Assembly (NCBI GenBank): GCA_964570205.1
Contig: CAZMXI010000118.1
Coordinates: 1-15,913, forward strand
DNA: 15,913 nt
Direction of reading: 5' to 3'
Source of the DNA: CAZMXI01 sp964570205
GTDB taxonomy: Bacteria > Planctomycetota > Phycisphaerae > Tepidisphaerales > Tepidisphaeraceae
Shown here: piece by piece, positions 14,249-15,913 of the stretch
How the letters are laid out: the number at the start of each line of letters is the position of its first letter
Position numbering within the stretch: position 1 is the first letter of the stretch
The notes under the pieces: model-generated
The model's input: only the letters and a program-made list of their open reading frames with translations
What the model was told of the DNA's origin: nothing
Databases searched by the model: none
Made by a program: the position numbers and the translations under genes

Positions 14249-15505
14249 ATGGAACTGACCGAAACCAGTTCGATTTCGGCGGACCAGATGAGAATGGTCC
14301 TGGATGTGGCGCGCCTTCTGGCTGTCACGGCCGACCTGGATACGCTTCTGCTGCGCATTGCCAAGTCGGCCACTTCCCTTCTGAATGCCGAACGCGCGAG
14401 CATCTTCCTTCATGATCCCGGCCGTAACGAACTGTGGACTCGGGTTGCGCTGGGTGCCAAGGAGATTCGCGTTCCCGATACTGCGGGCATCGTCGGCCAT
14501 GTGTTCCAGTCCAATGAGCAACTGTACGTGGCGAGGCCCTATGACGACCCGCGATTCAACCCTGAGCCAGACCGTCTCAGCGGTTTTGTCACGCGCAATC
14601 TGCTGACCGCCCCGGCGCGCGACATGACGCGCCGTCCGATCGGCGTCCTTCAGGTTGTCAACCGCATTGGGGGCGACTTCACCGAGAACGACTCGTTGAT
14701 GGTCGAGATGCTGGCCGATGAAGCCGGAGTTGCCATCCAGCGGCATTACCTCCAACAGGAAGTCATCAAGTCGGCGGGATTGCGGCATGAAATGCAGCTT
14801 GCCCAGCGCGTGCAGGCCGCCATGATTCCGGCATCGCCGCCACAGATTCCCGGTTTATCGGCCGTCGGTTGGACTCGTCCCGCCTCGGTCACGGGAGGCG
14901 ACAGCTATGATCTGTGGCCGATTCGGAATGGCCGCCTGGGTGTGTTTGTGGGTGATGCTTCCGGCCACGGCATTGCACCGGCGATCGTGATTTCGCAGGC
15001 TCGCACGCTGCTCCGCGCCCTGTGCGACATCAACCCCGATCCACACTGGCTGCTCTCCAGCGTCAACGGCAGGCTCATTCAGGACTTGGAGCCAGGGATG
15101 TTCGCCACGGTTTTTGCCGGCAACATAGGGCCGGATGGCGAAGTCTTATGGTGCAGCGCCGGGCACGGTCCCATCCTGGTGAAGCGGGCGGCGGGAAGGC
15201 CCTTTGACCTGCTGGAGCCACTGGGCCCGCCGATCGGCGTTGTCGCCGACCTTCGTTGCGATCCACCGCAGGCGATTCACCTGGAGCCGGGGGGAGTTCT
15301 TGCCGTCATCAGCGATGGCATCTATGAAGCCCGCGACCCCGCCGGTCGGCTCATGGAAACGCAGCGCGTCGTTGACCTGATGAACGCCCATGCCGAATCT
15401 TCTCCGCATCGGCTTCTGGAGACACTGCGACACTTCATCCGGGGCTGGCAGGGGGGCGATGAGCCGGTGGATGATCAAACGATTGTTCTGGTCCAGCGCG
15501 ACTGA
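14249..15505 (+). CDS. GAF domain-containing SpoIIE/RsbU-type PP2C phosphatase
   Basis: This is a 418-residue cytoplasmic signalling phosphatase. A GAF sensor domain covers about 25-165 (LLAVTADLDTLLLRIAKSAT, AERASIFLHD, GIVGHVFQSN, IGVLQVVNR). A helical linker follows (165-198, ending LAQRVQAAMIPASPP, typical before RsbU-type domains), then a PPM/SpoIIE domain (about 203-417). Metal-binding Asp residues are intact: GGD 216-218, GDASGHG 235-241, SDGIYEA 355-361 and DDQT 408-411. It should dephosphorylate a serine/threonine phosphoprotein, in known cases an anti-sigma-factor antagonist in a partner-switching cascade. No STAS or anti-sigma partner is nearby, so its target is unknown. The ATG at 14249 has GGGG eight bases upstream; an upstream in-frame extension to 14063 is unlikely given the promoter position. 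Confidence 0.93.
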   Translation: MELTETSSISADQMRMVLDVARLLAVTADLDTLLLRIAKSATSLLNAERASIFLHDPGRNELWTRVALGAKEIRVPDTAGIVGHVFQSNEQLYVARPYDDPRFNPEPDRLSGFVTRNLLTAPARDMTRRPIGVLQVVNRIGGDFTENDSLMVEMLADEAGVAIQRHYLQQEVIKSAGLRHEMQLAQRVQAAMIPASPPQIPGLSAVGWTRPASVTGGDSYDLWPIRNGRLGVFVGDASGHGIAPAIVISQARTLLRALCDINPDPHWLLSSVNGRLIQDLEPGMFATVFAGNIGPDGEVLWCSAGHGPILVKRAAGRPFDLLEPLGPPIGVVADLRCDPPQAIHLEPGGVLAVISDGIYEARDPAGRLMETQRVVDLMNAHAESSPHRLLETLRHFIRGWQGGDEPVDDQTIVLVQRD

Positions 15506-15554
15506 CCTTCCAACTTTTTGTGTTTTTTGTACTTGGCGCGGCGGCCGCGGCTTC

Positions 15555-15583
15555 CTGTAATACGGTGTGCCCCGGTGTATAAT
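15555..15583 (+). promoter_or_regulatory. promoter for the glycogen debranching gene
   Basis: A perfect TATAAT (15578-15583) has CTGTAA (15555-15560) 17 bases upstream, a weak -35 with three of six matches. The predicted leader is short, about 20 bases, and includes GGAGG. A T-rich patch (15513-15531) lies between this and the preceding stop codon, but no GC stem precedes it. Confidence 0.5.
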
Positions 15584-15611
15584 GGGGTGCGGCTCATCAC
15601 GGAGGATGAAG

Positions 15612-15913
15612 ATGGGAAGCCCGGATCTCAGTCTGCTGCGGTTCGACGCGATGATCGCACGGGAATGGCTGGCCAGCAACGGCAACGGCGGCTATGCCAG
15701 TTCGACCCTCTGCGGCCTGAACACGCGCAAGTATCATGGCCTGCTGGTCGCGGCCATGGCTCCTCCCGTGCGCCGCATGGTGCTGCTGTCGCGCATGGAG
15801 GAGACGGTGCTTCTGGACGGCCAGGCTTGGGATCTGGCATCCAACGAGTATCCTGGCGTCATCCATCCCCACGGCCATCACTATCTCCGGGCATTCAGCC
15901 ACGAACCCTACCC
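15612..15913 (+). CDS. glycogen debranching enzyme (amylo-alpha-1,6-glucosidase type), N-terminal part, runs off the window
   Basis: Only the first 100 codons are present. They encode a clear match to the N-terminal domain of bacterial-type glycogen debranching enzymes: REWLASNGNGGYASSTLCGL, then NTRKYHGLLVAAM, PPVRRMVLLSRMEETV and ASNEYPGVIHPHGHHYL. The full protein should remove alpha-1,6 branches of glycogen or related glucans in the cytoplasm; its catalytic domain is outside the window. Two in-frame ATGs exist (15606, 15612). I chose 15612 because GGAGG (15601-15605) lies six bases upstream of it, while 15606 abuts that site. The gene has its own promoter and is probably transcribed separately from the phosphatase. 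Confidence 0.9.
   Translation, partial: MGSPDLSLLRFDAMIAREWLASNGNGGYASSTLCGLNTRKYHGLLVAAMAPPVRRMVLLSRMEETVLLDGQAWDLASNEYPGVIHPHGHHYLRAFSHEPY

Noticed and set aside
15513..15531. T-rich run as an intrinsic terminator for the phosphatase gene
   Set aside because: Only a 4-bp GGTC/GACC pairing precedes it. Without a stable GC stem it is not a convincing intrinsic terminator.

Overview
The window is GC-rich and gene-dense. It looks like a chromosomal segment of a Planctomycetota bacterium, probably Phycisphaerae-like and possibly from a metagenome assembly. The reasons are a Tat-exported Gfo/Idh/MocA oxidoreductase, a Tat-lipoprotein sulfatase, a UroD-fold methyltransferase-like protein, a DUF608-type GH116 glycosidase, a lactonase and a GAF-SpoIIE phosphatase side by side. 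The phylum call is an inference from gene content, not from a marker gene. I see no phage, transposase, CRISPR array, rRNA or tRNA.

Left part (1-7342), all on the minus strand. From right to left the genes are an M29 aminopeptidase, a short REP-like double-palindrome spacer, a UroD/MtaA-type methyltransferase-like gene 21 nt upstream of a sulfatase gene (a likely two-gene operon ending in a good terminator at 3411-3444), htpG (Hsp90), and a secreted Gfo/Idh/MocA oxidoreductase that is broken by a single frameshift near 549-570.

Centre (7434-9869), plus strand. An endonuclease III-like glycosylase with an intact 4Fe-4S motif is followed by a stand-alone GuaA-type PP-loop ATP-pyrophosphatase with no glutaminase domain, and then by hisF 16 nt later. 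The last two are both ammonia-using synthase halves, and neither has a glutaminase partner in the window. The HisF has also lost one of the four residues of the described ammonia gate.

Right part (9932-15913). A large secreted GH116-family glycosidase on the minus strand carries an inserted beta-sandwich-like domain and is divergently paired with a sugar-lactone hydrolase-type amidohydrolase. A 362-bp non-coding stretch then carries a well-formed sigma70-type promoter for a GAF + SpoIIE/RsbU phosphatase. The window ends inside a glycogen-debranching-enzyme gene that has its own TATAAT promoter and a strong ribosome binding site.

The overall picture is of a carbohydrate-degrading lifestyle (sulfatase, GH116, lactonase, oxidoreductase, debranching enzyme) interleaved with housekeeping genes (htpG, an nth-like gene, hisF). 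The least ordinary pieces are the GuaA-like/HisF pair and the GH116 domain insertion. I did not find a clearly new multi-gene system.
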